Positions 52,636 through 60,860 of a stretch of DNA of 64,000 nt are shown here, piece after piece; within the stretch, counting starts at the first letter, position 1, and every line of letters begins with the position of its first letter. Location of the stretch: NCBI RefSeq assembly GCF_900182555.1, contig NZ_FXTH01000003.1, positions 186,001-250,000 on the forward strand, written 5' to 3'. This DNA is from Fodinibius sediminis. GTDB lineage: Bacteria; Bacteroidota; Rhodothermia; Balneolales; Balneolaceae. The notes under the pieces were generated by a model. It made no database searches, was not told the DNA's origin, and saw only the letters and a list, made by a program, of their open reading frames with translations. The translations under genes were made by a program, and so were the position numbers.

Positions 52636-53876
52636 AGTATTTTGGTCATTTTGGGTTGGGAGTCAATAAGGGTTTCCGGGGTAAGCACCGGCATAAATTT
52701 TTCCGCCGCATCCAGTATGTCGATAAGCAAACTTCGCAGCAGAAGCAGTGACGGCGGATGTTTTTCCACGATAATGGAGAAAAGCCGGACAGGCCGGTGA
52801 GGCACATCGCCTATGCCGTCTTTGTCGAGGTCATATCCTTCATACTGACTCCAGTAGTTGTTATCAAAGGCGTTGTAATTTTGACGACTGTTGGTCGATA
52901 TCTCAAAGGAGTTCGCAATGAAATTGTTTTCAGTGAAGCGGTTATCGGTGGAGTTGGCCATCAGTTTTATAGCCCATCCATTTTGTCGAAAGCTGTTCTT
53001 TTTGATGCTGTTTCGGCTTGTTGCCTCGATATACAGGCCGACGGAGTTATTGACAAATTCATTTCCCTCGATTTGGCTGCGGTTTATTTCTTTCAGTAGC
53101 ATGCCGTAGGCCGAGGATCCCCAGTTGTCTTCAAATCGATTGTTGATGATTTCAACGTTCTGGGTATACATTACGGCGACGCCTCCTCCATTGTCACGGA
53201 AGGTGTTGCCCTCGTAGCGACAGTTGTCGGAATACATAAAGTGGATGCCATACCGGATATTGTGTTCACTGACGTTGCCGGAAATGGTAGCGCCTTCCAC
53301 AAATTCAAAGTAGAGACCGTCGCGGTGCCCCTCCACATAGTTGCCTTGAATATCTATGTCTTTGGAGTACCAGAGATGAATGCCATTGCCGGAGGAAGTT
53401 TCGCGTCCTCCGGAGGCGGTTATATGGTTGTCTTTGATCAATGCATTGGATGATTTTGCCAGGTATATTCCAAAGAAATTATCTGTCAGTGTGACGTTCT
53501 CTATGACGGTGTTATTGGTGTTTTCAACCAGGATACCGGCATAATCTTCCATAAAGCTGGTGCTGGCATGTCGTACTTCTATATTTTTTACGGTCACATC
53601 ATCAGCAGTGATGACAAGCACAAATCCTTTACGGTTTCCGTCAATTACGACCTGCCCCTCACCGATGATCGTCAGGGGCTTGTCTACCGTGATATCATAT
53701 TCATCGTAGTGCCCTTCCTTGAGGACCAGCGTGTCGCCGGAACTGGCCAGGGCAATTCCTTCTTTGACCGAAGAAACCGGACCATTGGGTGCGACCGTTA
53801 GCTGCCGGGCCGAAACAAGCTGGACCTGTGACACCATCCATAGTATTAATGCTGCTATATTTAAAAACGCTCTCAT
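52632..53876 (-). CDS. nosD: NosD, periplasmic beta-helix copper-assembly protein
   Basis: A 414-residue secreted parallel beta-helix that works with NosFY in NosZ copper-site maturation. Signal peptide FLNIAALILWMVSQVQLVSA; the helix starts with LTVAPNGPVSSVKEGIALAS. Many right-handed turns follow with the N-x-I/F ladder, for example AGILVENTNNTVIENVTLTD, FGIYLAKSSNALIKDNHITA and GIHFMYSDNCRYEGNTFRDN. The end has DFDNNYWSQYEGYDLDKDG-like sequence (YWSQYEGYDLDKDGIGDVP), conserved in NosD. It overlaps nosF by 4 bases. Confidence 0.94.
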   Translation of the reverse strand: MRAFLNIAALILWMVSQVQLVSARQLTVAPNGPVSSVKEGIALASSGDTLVLKEGHYDEYDITVDKPLTIIGEGQVVIDGNRKGFVLVITADDVTVKNIEVRHASTSFMEDYAGILVENTNNTVIENVTLTDNFFGIYLAKSSNALIKDNHITASGGRETSSGNGIHLWYSKDIDIQGNYVEGHRDGLYFEFVEGATISGNVSEHNIRYGIHFMYSDNCRYEGNTFRDNGGGVAVMYTQNVEIINNRFEDNWGSSAYGMLLKEINRSQIEGNEFVNNSVGLYIEATSRNSIKKNSFRQNGWAIKLMANSTDNRFTENNFIANSFEISTNSRQNYNAFDNNYWSQYEGYDLDKDGIGDVPHRPVRLFSIIVEKHPPSLLLLRSLLIDILDAAEKFMPVLTPETLIDSQPKMTKIL

Positions 53877-53907
53877 ATCCTCAATTCCTTTTTAGATGCC
53901 GACTCTG

Positions 53908-54354
53908 TTACAGTTGGATCCGGGATACCTCCTGCCAGGTCAGGAGGTTACCGGGCTTTTCTGACACATGATTTTCTGCTTCAGCTTTGGAGGGAAAGGC
54001 CAGCAGAGATTCTCCCATGGGACTTCTGACAACCTCGCTTTTTACAAATTGGGCCTCCCTGGCATTCAGCCATTGACCGGGTTGGTCGTAATTACTGACA
54101 TAGAATAGGGCACCGGAAAGTTCTTCCTGGTTTTGCTGCCGGTAGGCCACCATGCATTCAATAGCGTCGAACTTGTAGGCTTTTCCCTTTTCAGTGACCA
54201 GCTGGGAAGCAAACTGATTATCCGTGATCATCATTTTGCAGTGAACACATTCATCACTGCCGTAATGAATTTCTGCCGGCTCCTGGCTACAAGCCACGAA
54301 TAGCACGCTGGTGATGGTCAGCAGCAGGATGCGCATGGTTGATATTTTTTCCAT
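53908..54354 (-). CDS. nosL: NosL copper chaperone lipoprotein
   Basis: Outer-leaflet Cu(I) chaperone for NosZ. The frame opens at 54393, but ATG at 54354 gives a clean lipoprotein signal (MRILLLTITSVLFVACSQEP); about 148 residues. The metal-binding motif CVHCKMMITDNQFASQL matches the NosL CxxCxM signature, and the C-terminal part SPMGESLLAFPSKAEAENHV is also conserved. It follows the membrane-protein gene by 56 bases and precedes nosD by 31 bases. Confidence 0.92.
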   Translation of the reverse strand: MEKISTMRILLLTITSVLFVACSQEPAEIHYGSDECVHCKMMITDNQFASQLVTEKGKAYKFDAIECMVAYRQQNQEELSGALFYVSNYDQPGQWLNAREAQFVKSEVVRSPMGESLLAFPSKAEAENHVSEKPGNLLTWQEVSRIQL

Positions 54355-54410
54355 AATGATTACCTCAATCCTTTTTTTGGGCATCCAATCCAATGATGCC
54401 TTTTGTTACT

Positions 54411-54980
54411 TTACTTCTTGGAACTGGTCCACCAGACCGTTGTGGCAATGGACATCGACACTAGTGCAATATAAAATCCTATGTGTGGCAGTGAAGTGGC
54501 ATTAATGTTCAACAGCTGTTTACTGCCGATCAGTGGGGGCTGATAGGTCATACCAGGGACTTTAATAGGGGCATTGGGGTCCAGATTATGACCGTAGTCG
54601 TACCCCCAGAGATAGAAGTCGACCAGTCCCCCGATGGCGAAAAGTACAAACAGTCCCAGCCAGATCAATACCCAGGTGCGGTTGCCCCAAAGGGCAATTC
54701 CCAGGCCCGAAACGATCAGGAAGCCGAAAATATAGGGCATGATCTTTAGCTCCGGGATCGACTCTGGGGTGATCTCCTTCATGCCGATATAATGGTTCAG
54801 TCCGTTGATGTTTTGAAGGTGCTGGGGTTCCTTGCCTTCAATGTTATTGACAGAAATATTCATGCCCATGCCCTCGGGGTACTGCGGGGCCTCCATGCTG
54901 ATACTCCATATGGGGAAGAAATACACCAGGATGAGTATCAGGGACGCAACGGCCATTGCTATTCGGTGGTTTGATTTCAT
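54411..54980 (-). CDS. nos-operon integral membrane protein
   Basis: A 189-residue protein with four helices: IAMAVASLILILVYFFPIW, IMPYIFGFLIVSGLGIALWG, WVLIWLGLFVLFAIGGLVDF and LPHIGFYIALVSMSIATTVWW. A periplasmic loop after helix 1 has MEAPQYPEGMGMNISVNN and HLQNINGLNHYIGMK, with His and Met that may bind copper or heme. Proteins of this type sit between nosZ and nosL or nosD in clade II nos operons of Bacteroidota, but the role is not established. It lies 83 bases after nosZ. Confidence 0.75.
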   Translation of the reverse strand: MKSNHRIAMAVASLILILVYFFPIWSISMEAPQYPEGMGMNISVNNIEGKEPQHLQNINGLNHYIGMKEITPESIPELKIMPYIFGFLIVSGLGIALWGNRTWVLIWLGLFVLFAIGGLVDFYLWGYDYGHNLDPNAPIKVPGMTYQPPLIGSKQLLNINATSLPHIGFYIALVSMSIATTVWWTSSKK

Positions 54981-55018
54981 GATTTCCTCTGTTGCAATTA
55001 GTTATTAACGTCAAAGAA

Positions 55019-55042
55019 GAAGGGAGATTTCACCCTCCCTTC
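55019..55042 (-). terminator. Hairpin after nosZ, partial terminator or mRNA stabiliser
   Basis: Perfect 8-base arms GAAGGGAG (55019-55026) and CTCCCTTC (55035-55042), 22 bases after the nosZ stop. On the minus strand it is followed by TTCTTTG, a weak T-tract, so it may lower expression of the downstream nos genes relative to nosZ. Confidence 0.5.
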
Positions 55043-55063
55043 CACGAGGATTGAGGTCGTGTG

Positions 55064-57040
55064 TCATTGACCTGTTCCGTAGGTGATTTCTGTACTTGAA
55101 TTTGCGGGAGAAACGCGTATGTAGCCGGACATCTCCTGGTGGAGTGCCGAGCAGAAGTCGGTGCAGTAGAACGGAAAGACCCCTACTTTTTTGGGCTCCC
55201 ATTTGAGGGTCAGCGTTTCGCCGGGCATGATCAGCAGTTCGGCATTGTTGGCTCCCTTGATGGCAAAGCCGTGTGGTACGTCCCAGTCCTGTTCCAGATT
55301 GGTAACATGGAAATAGACTTCGTCGCCTACCTTGATGCCTTCAATATTATCCGGGGTGAAGTGGCTTCGGATGGTCGTCATGTATACATGTACTTCATTG
55401 CCGTCGCGTTCCACCCGGGTCTGCTTTTCGCTGGTGGTAGCCCGCGGGTGACCGTTTTCGCTGAGATCGTAGTAGCGTTTCTGTTCCTTGATGACCTTGT
55501 CGGCGGTTATTCCCTGGGCATAGTGTGGTTCGCCCTCCGTGGGGAAGTCCAGCAGCAGCTTCATCTTGTCCCCGGAAATGTCAATCAGCTGTGCAGAGTG
55601 GAACATTTCGGGTCCGGTCGGCAGGTAGCGGTCTTTGGTAATCTTATTGAGCGCTACCAGGTATTTGCCGTCCGGGTTCTGGCTATCGCCGCCGGGAATC
55701 ATCAGGTGACCGGGTGAGTAGTAGACATCGATGCGGTCGACTACTTCGGTTTTTTCAATGTCCCATTTTACGATTTCAGAGGAGATGAACGCCGTGGTAT
55801 AGGCATATCCGTTTCCGTCAAACTCGGTGTGCAGCGGTCCCAGGCCCGGGTTTTGGACCTCGCCGTGCAGGATGGAGTCGTAATTGAGGACCGGAATGCC
55901 CATTACTTCGCCTTCAAAATTTTCGTTAGCTATGGCTTCCTCCATTTTGGCAAATGAGTGTACCGGAATGACCGTAGAGAGCTTGCCGCCGGCCACAATG
56001 TACTGCCCGGTGGGGTCTACATCGACTCCGTGGGGCGATTTGGGGGTAGGCAGAAAATAGACAAGGCCTTCCAGTTCACGAGGATCGAGTACGCGAACCT
56101 CCTCAATAAGCTCGCTTTTGGCGATGCCGCCCTCTTCATGGTCGATATAATTCCGATAGTGCTTGCCGGGAATTACCTTTCCTTCGCCTTCCCGCGCATA
56201 TTCAGCGGCTTTCTCCCAGTTAATGGCAGCGATAAAGTCTTTGTCATTCTTGGAAGCGTTGATTTCCAGGAGTGTATTGGCCTGTTCGCTGTTGTAGCTG
56301 GTAAAGAATGACCAGCCGTCGGAGGGGCCTTTGCCGGCATGTGACAGGTCATAATTGAAACCCGGCATCATGATTTGGAAGTCGATGTTCATTTTTCCTT
56401 CCTCATTCACTTTGATAAAGGAGATGGTTCCCTTGAAGTTCTCCTTGTAGGTATCAATAGAGACATCCATGTTGCTCAGGTCCTCTTCATCCATGGGGAT
56501 GCTGAAACGCGTCGCCGCCGACACATATTCGGTGTTGGGGGTTACAAAGGAGGATGCATGGTTACCGGCCGAGTTTGGAATTTCGATAATTTCCTGTGTT
56601 TTGAAATCGTCGAGGCCAATACGTGCAATACGTGGGGTATTGTTTTCATTGATAAACACCCACCGCCCATCGGTTTCTCCGTTTGTCTGTGATAGTTCCG
56701 GATGGTGGGCATCGCCCCAGGGTACAAAGCCATCGGTGGTCTGGAACATGGCTTTTGTTTCTTCACTGTAGCCATATCCGTTCACGGCCGCCTGGGAAAA
56801 AACCGGGATGGTAAACAGGTGTCGCCCTGATGGAAGCCCGTAAACGCCGAGCTGACCATTGTATCCGCCGGAAAAGAATCCGTAGAATTCATCGTGTTCG
56901 CCCGGTGCCACGTATACCTGTTGAGCCGCTTCTGCACTGGATCCGAGTTCGCCGTTTGACGAACATCCATACGACAGCAAGCCAAGCAAGGCAACGACAG
57001 GCAGTGACCAAAGCCAATGTTTTGTTGTTGTAGTCTTCAT
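55064..57040 (-). CDS. nosZ: Nitrous oxide reductase NosZ, Sec-dependent (clade II type)
   Basis: Reduces N2O to N2 in the periplasm. The frame opens at 57082, but ATG at 57040 starts the signal region KHWLWSLPVVALLGLLSYGC; there is no twin-arginine motif, the mark of clade II enzymes, and the LSYGC suggests lipid anchoring. About 658 residues. The seven-bladed propeller carries the CuZ histidines (for example DAHHPELSQTNG, GNHASSF, SHAGKG, SPHGVDVDPTG, GPLHTEFDGNG). The C-terminal cupredoxin domain has the CuA motif FYCTDFCSALHQEMSGYI and the upstream His in VPHGFAI. It follows a cytochrome c gene, its likely donor. Confidence 0.96.
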   Translation of the reverse strand: MKTTTTKHWLWSLPVVALLGLLSYGCSSNGELGSSAEAAQQVYVAPGEHDEFYGFFSGGYNGQLGVYGLPSGRHLFTIPVFSQAAVNGYGYSEETKAMFQTTDGFVPWGDAHHPELSQTNGETDGRWVFINENNTPRIARIGLDDFKTQEIIEIPNSAGNHASSFVTPNTEYVSAATRFSIPMDEEDLSNMDVSIDTYKENFKGTISFIKVNEEGKMNIDFQIMMPGFNYDLSHAGKGPSDGWSFFTSYNSEQANTLLEINASKNDKDFIAAINWEKAAEYAREGEGKVIPGKHYRNYIDHEEGGIAKSELIEEVRVLDPRELEGLVYFLPTPKSPHGVDVDPTGQYIVAGGKLSTVIPVHSFAKMEEAIANENFEGEVMGIPVLNYDSILHGEVQNPGLGPLHTEFDGNGYAYTTAFISSEIVKWDIEKTEVVDRIDVYYSPGHLMIPGGDSQNPDGKYLVALNKITKDRYLPTGPEMFHSAQLIDISGDKMKLLLDFPTEGEPHYAQGITADKVIKEQKRYYDLSENGHPRATTSEKQTRVERDGNEVHVYMTTIRSHFTPDNIEGIKVGDEVYFHVTNLEQDWDVPHGFAIKGANNAELLIMPGETLTLKWEPKKVGVFPFYCTDFCSALHQEMSGYIRVSPANSSTEITYGTGQ

Positions 57041-57084
57041 GGTATTCCTCTTTATGTATTTTTGATGTGATTTATTAGTCATTG

Positions 57085-57570
57085 TTATTCCGCCATGTCC
57101 GATGCGAGATAGGCCACGATGGCCCGCGCTTCTTCCCGGCTCAAATTTTGATTCGCCATGGGCGTCATATATTCCTGCAAAAGGGCCTGCCCGATTGGAT
57201 GCTTATCAACCATCTCTTCCGGATTCAATATCATGTTCATGATGAATGCGGGGGTGCGCGTATCCGTTATTCCCCCCAGAGGAGGACCTACATAGCGGCT
57301 GTCCATTTTGTGGCAGGCCGAACATTTGGTTTCAAATAATTGGGCACCTTTTTCTGCCAGGGCGGGATCAATATCTTCGAGCTTAATGGGTTCTGTTACC
57401 GGTCCGATACCGTGTTCGAGTTGGAAGTCTGTCAGCTCAGTGCCGTTGGCGGAGTCTTCGGTTTCCGAGTTACTGCCAGATTCTTGTCCACCACAACCAA
57501 CCATGGTTGCTAAACTTATAATAATGATGACGGGGAGCAGTTTGCTGATTTGGTTTTTCATTGATTTCAA
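57085..57570 (-). CDS. Nos-operon monoheme cytochrome c lipoprotein
   Basis: A 161-residue exported class I cytochrome c. The lipoprotein signal is LPVIIIISLATMVGCGG, then a Ser/Glu-rich linker, heme site TKCSACHKMDSRYVGPPLGG and probable axial Met in EYMTPMANQNLS. It is the first gene of the nos operon, 44 bases before the nosZ start, matching clade II operons in which a cytochrome c donates electrons to NosZ. A degenerate regulon box lies 118 bases upstream. Confidence 0.92.
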   Translation of the reverse strand: MKSMKNQISKLLPVIIIISLATMVGCGGQESGSNSETEDSANGTELTDFQLEHGIGPVTEPIKLEDIDPALAEKGAQLFETKCSACHKMDSRYVGPPLGGITDTRTPAFIMNMILNPEEMVDKHPIGQALLQEYMTPMANQNLSREEARAIVAYLASDMAE

Positions 57571-57904
57571 TCCTCAGTCTATTTGTTATCTGATAAGAGT
57601 GTTGTAATTCCTAGTATTGCGGTCAGTGATGACACCAGCGGCATGAGTGGTTGGGTTGTATTCTGTGCTGATCGCATAAATTCATAATTAAGAGTATTTT
57701 GTATGATTTATATTTATAAGTGAACAATTTACGTGCCAATTTTACAGTATTTGATTTAATATCGCGATTGCAGCCGATGAGCGGCGATAAAATGTTGATT
57801 CAAGTGATTTGTAAGTATCGCTCTTGATAAATCGTCAATGGGTATTGCAGTTCTGCAAGACATCGGTTCATCCGTTTTTGAACTTCTGCAAGGGTCTTGC
57901 AGAA
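57571..57904. other. nos promoter region
   Basis: A 334-base gap between the cytochrome gene and the Rrf2 gene, both on the minus strand. It holds the nos promoter and the degenerate box at 57688-57707. No gene or strong terminator was seen, though the Rrf2 gene reads towards it. Confidence 0.6.
57688..57707. promoter_or_regulatory. NO-regulon box before the nos operon, right half degenerate
   Basis: TTAAGA (57688-57693), GTATTTTG, TATGAT (57702-57707). The left half and the spacer match the ric and Rrf2 boxes (TTAAGA-S-TA-n-TTTG), but the right half is TATGAT in place of TCTTAA. It lies 118 bases before the cytochrome start. Confidence 0.45.
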
Positions 57905-58357
57905 TTATTCCCAGGTAAATTTGCCATCGGCTGTAATCCTCAGGTTCATTTTCTTTCCTTTATTGGCCATCTGTGTCAGGCTTGTAGACTCGAGCATTTC
58001 CCGAATTTCATCCCGCGTGCTGGCCCACATATCATGGAGCGGGCAGGGCTTTTCAATTCCACAGCCCGGCAGGCCCAGCGCACATTCTGTTAATAGGTCC
58101 TCCCCGTCAATGGCAATGACAATATCCAGCAGTGTTATTTCCTCACCGGATTTGGAAAGACGTACGCCCCCCTTGGGGCCCTTCAGGGATTCCATCAGAT
58201 CCACAGCCGTTAGTTGCTGAAGGATTTTAGTGAGAAAGTGAAAAGAGATATCCAGCTTTTCGCTCAGTTCCTTGATAGAGGTGTAGTTTCCATTCTGATT
58301 AGAAGCGAGCAGCAGAGTGGCCCGCAATCCATAAACACACGACTTTGATAATAACAT
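57905..58357 (-). CDS. Rrf2-family NO-sensing repressor, NsrR-like
   Basis: A 150-residue regulator with an N-terminal winged helix (about 1-80: CVYGLRATLLLASNQNGNYT, ELSEKLDISFHFLTKILQQL, KGPKGGVRLSK) and three cysteines in ECALGLPGCGIEKPCPLH (C-x6-C-x5-C), the cluster ligands of NsrR/IscR-type proteins. In NsrR, NO attacks the cluster and releases DNA. A perfect palindrome 12 bases before the start suggests autoregulation, and the same palindrome precedes ric, the nirK2 unit and the hemoglobin operon. Position next to the nos operon fits a denitrification/NO regulator. IscR is the main alternative, but no isc genes are near. Confidence 0.88.
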   Translation of the reverse strand: MLLSKSCVYGLRATLLLASNQNGNYTSIKELSEKLDISFHFLTKILQQLTAVDLMESLKGPKGGVRLSKSGEEITLLDIVIAIDGEDLLTECALGLPGCGIEKPCPLHDMWASTRDEIREMLESTSLTQMANKGKKMNLRITADGKFTWE

Positions 58358-58369
58358 GCGACAATCTAT

Positions 58370-58389
58370 TTAAGAGTAATTTGTCTTAA
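58370..58389. promoter_or_regulatory. NO-regulon box before the Rrf2 gene
   Basis: TTAAGA (58370-58375), GTAATTTG, TCTTAA (58384-58389), extendable by one more T/A pair: perfect arms. It ends 12 bases before the start codon, a repressor position, so the gene probably controls itself. Confidence 0.72.
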
Positions 58390-58485
58390 ATATATTCTAA
58401 TTTTTGATTGCCGTCAAATAATTTTTGCCAGAATAGTGTGAAAAGATCTGCAGGGCGCTCATGAGCAAGTATGGTGTTTGGGCAT

Positions 58486-59445
58486 TCAGTCGGAAAGCAA
58501 CAGTTCCACTGTTTGGTTGTCGGTAATCAAAACGTCAATGAGTCCCCCATTTAAAGCCCCCCGTATAACATTGGCCTTTTGGGTTCCGCCTGCAATGCCT
58601 ACGACGGTGTCGACCTGCTTCATTTCCTCCAGGGAAATGCCGATAACCAGGTCTTTGAGACTCGAATCGATTTCTTTGCCGTCCGTATCGAAAAAGCGAA
58701 GGGCAATATCTCCTACTGCCTTCGAGTTTATGATCTCCTCATACAGCTCGGGCGGTAGTTCTTCATTCGTATGATCCAGAACGGGATTTGTTTCAAGGGC
58801 TCCTATGCCAACGCACAGGGTGTTGATTTCCGAAAACATATCCAGAGCACCGTTCACCTGCCGGTCTGATAGCAACACTTTCTTGGCCTCGGTGCTGCTC
58901 ACAATACCCGGTGCAGGGAGCAGGGTCAGCCGGCTGTGGAGAAGCTGGGAAAGTCTCCTGGAGATGTCGGTGGCATGTGCTTTCGCCTCGGGGGGACCAA
59001 CCCCGCCCAAAGCCTGCACGACATGTACATCATCCACTTTTTTGGCCGGCATGGCATCGATCATGGCCTGCAGCGTAGTTCCCCATGATACCCCGATAAC
59101 ATCCCCTTTTGCGATGGTGCGGTGCAGGTAGTTTGCGGCTGCGGAACCGACTTCCCGTTTGAGAGAAGGTTCGGAAATCTGAGCATCTGCATCAACAATC
59201 AACGCCTCTCTGAGTCCAAATTTCTTTTCCAAGGCTTTCTCCAGTTCCATGAAGCTGTCACTGGGAGAAATAACCGATATGCGCACGATGCCTTCTTCCC
59301 TCGCCTGCTTCAGGAGCCGTGAAACCTTGGGACGTGAAAGGTGAAGCCGGTTTGCTATTTCCTGCTGATTCAGGTTTTGATCGTAGTACATAGAGCTGAC
59401 TTTGCTCAGCAACCGGTTTTTAATAGACTTGTCGCCTCTTACCAT
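58486..59445 (-). CDS. SorC/DeoR-type sugar-binding transcriptional regulator
   Basis: A 319-residue regulator. The N-terminal helix-turn-helix is LNQQEIANRLHLSRPKVSRL (about 25-45), followed by a sugar-phosphate-binding domain (about 60-319) with VGSAAANYLHRTIAKGDVIG, VSWGTTLQAM, ALGGVG and IAGGTQKANVIRGALNGGLI near the end, the SorC family ending. The effector is probably a phosphorylated sugar. A TGAACA-type palindrome upstream (59719-59732) may be its site. It is divergent from the ECF sigma and sugar-metabolism genes. Confidence 0.9.
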   Translation of the reverse strand: MVRGDKSIKNRLLSKVSSMYYDQNLNQQEIANRLHLSRPKVSRLLKQAREEGIVRISVISPSDSFMELEKALEKKFGLREALIVDADAQISEPSLKREVGSAAANYLHRTIAKGDVIGVSWGTTLQAMIDAMPAKKVDDVHVVQALGGVGPPEAKAHATDISRRLSQLLHSRLTLLPAPGIVSSTEAKKVLLSDRQVNGALDMFSEINTLCVGIGALETNPVLDHTNEELPPELYEEIINSKAVGDIALRFFDTDGKEIDSSLKDLVIGISLEEMKQVDTVVGIAGGTQKANVIRGALNGGLIDVLITDNQTVELLLSD

Positions 59446-59568
59446 ATAAATAAAAATCTAAATACAGCTATAACGGACCAACGGGATTTATATAGCGGTT
59501 ATTGTTCCTGCCAAAGATAAACAAACCATCGTAAAACAGAAATTTCCTGTGAAGGGAAGCACGCTACG

Positions 59569-59589
59569 CCTGCCGCCGACGCCGGCAGG
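59569..59589. repeat. G+C-rich REP-like hairpin
   Basis: CCTGCCG (59569-59575), 7-base loop, CGGCAGG (59583-59589), followed by a partial second unit (CAGGTCGGCAGCGGG). It stands out in A+T-rich surroundings. Such short GC hairpins often occur as dispersed intergenic repeats; only one copy is visible here. Confidence 0.45.
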
Positions 59590-59700
59590 GCAGGTCGGCA
59601 GCGGGCCAAGAAGAGCGACCGCCAATAAATTTGCAGTAAATAAAAAAATAGATAAAAAATTTTTAGTTGACATTGAAAATATTTCTTTTAATTTGAGAGA

Positions 59701-59732
59701 AGAACATTTATTCACTACTGAACAAATGTTCA
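59701..59732. promoter_or_regulatory. TGAACA-type double palindrome, possible SorC operator
   Basis: TGAACAAATGTTCA (59719-59732) is a palindrome with a 4-base centre, preceded by AGAACATTTATTCA (59701-59714); GAACATTT (59702) also pairs with AAATGTTC (59724). SorC/DeoR regulators often use TGAACA-like half-sites. It lies about 130 bases before the sigma-factor gene and 256 bases from the SorC gene. Confidence 0.4.
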
Positions 59733-59860
59733 TTTTGTCGGACTGACCTTCCCTTCGTAGGTGTGTTGATTATAAAAGTACCGGGCTCAGCGGATCATGC
59801 GCTGCCCGGCAGGGGATGGGTTTTGGATAATGGGAAATTTATAAATAATGAGGATGGTGT

Positions 59861-60451
59861 ATGTTTGTACATATTGATAAACCGGAGTATGACAGAGGCA
59901 GTGGGACGACAGACATTGATGAGTTATGGTCGCATCTGAGAAGGGGGGATGAAAGGGCACTGTCAGAATTGTATTGTGTTTCCTATGCGTGGCTATTCAG
60001 CTATGGGTACCGGATTGTGCCGCAGGAGGCCTTTGTAAAGGATGCAATGCAGGATCTTTTCCTGATTTTGTGGGAAAAAAGAAACCGCATCAACAAGGCA
60101 CGTTCTGTCCGATCCTATCTTCGATCCGCGCTGCGGCGACTTATCTTCCGGCGGATGCGAAAGCAGAATAATCGTACCCGGCGCAATCACGACTATGGGC
60201 AGGAGCATGATGTTGAGTTGAGAAACATGGAGGAGCTCATTATCGGTTTTGAGCTCGACGAGGAACGAAAAAAACGACTGGCTCTTGCCATCCGGACCCT
60301 GAGCAAGCGACAAAAGGAAGCCATTCACCTTAAGTATTATGATGGCTTTTCCAATACAGAGATTGCAAAGATTATGGATATAAACAAGCAAAGCGTATAC
60401 AATCACGTATCAAAGGCCATCAGTAAAATGCAGAATTTTGTACAGGAGTAG
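59861..60451 (+). CDS. ECF sigma factor (Bacteroidota type)
   Basis: A 196-residue alternative sigma factor. Region 2 is seen in RRGDERALSELYCVSYAWLF and FVKDAMQDLFLILWEKRNRI, and region 4 in IRTLSKRQKEAIHLKYYDGF followed by NTEIAKIMDINKQSVYNHVS. No anti-sigma (FecR-like) gene is adjacent, although such partners are usual in Bacteroidota. The nearest genes are sugar-metabolism genes downstream, and the SorC gene diverges. Targets are unknown. Confidence 0.9.
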   Translation: MFVHIDKPEYDRGSGTTDIDELWSHLRRGDERALSELYCVSYAWLFSYGYRIVPQEAFVKDAMQDLFLILWEKRNRINKARSVRSYLRSALRRLIFRRMRKQNNRTRRNHDYGQEHDVELRNMEELIIGFELDEERKKRLALAIRTLSKRQKEAIHLKYYDGFSNTEIAKIMDINKQSVYNHVSKAISKMQNFVQE

Positions 60452-60860
60452 CTAGCAACTCAGCCCGAAGGTCTTGAAATTTGCTCAGTTATGCTCACGC
60501 TGCATGTCAGAAGTAGCATATCTAAAGTAACTTTGGTTTGTTATCGCTGACAACAAGGGTGATAATGCTTGCAGAACTCAACATTGAGTAAAATAAGAGT
60601 ATAATTTTAATGTGGTTGTCTCTTTGTAATAAAAGTTTTTGCAAATTATTTTTTAAATGAGATAATTAGATAGCCGGGGGGAACCCAGGATAAGGGAAAA
60701 TACAGCTGATATCACAGGAGATTATCCATTCCATAAATAGCCCGGCTTTAAATTCCGGCGGGTATGGAAGCAAGTCATGTGGCATCAGCGGCTATCCACT
60801 TCCGCCTGCTTGACATTTAGCGTCATATTCATCATCAATTTCTAATTAAAATATAAAGCT
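60452..60860. other. Long leader region before the sugar-isomerase operon
   Basis: A 409-base gap with no credible gene. It is A+T-rich apart from the nested inverted repeat at 60672-60747 (listed separately). It probably carries the promoter and leader of the TIM-barrel gene at 60861. Confidence 0.55.
60672..60747 (+). promoter_or_regulatory. Nested inverted repeat, possible leader RNA or terminator
   Basis: Outer arms AGCCGGG (60672-60678) / CCCGGCT (60741-60747) enclose inner arms GGATAA (60688-60693) / TTATCC (60722-60727). All are perfect. The outer stem is followed by TTTAAATT. It could fold as a 76-base structured RNA 113 bases before the next gene, or be a late terminator for the sigma-factor gene. 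Confidence 0.4.

Larger units (their letters stand above)
59446..59860. other. Intergenic region between the SorC and sigma-factor genes
   Basis: A 415-base divergent gap. It holds a G+C-rich hairpin (59569-59589) and a TGAACA-type double palindrome (59701-59732). A short plus-strand frame (59549-59746) crosses the hairpin and has no recognisable product. It presumably carries promoters for both flanking genes. Confidence 0.5.

Noticed and set aside
59549-59746. 65-codon plus-strand frame in the SorC/sigma gap
   Set aside because: Its first part is a translation of the G+C-rich hairpin and the rest is A+T-rich leader; no domain seen.
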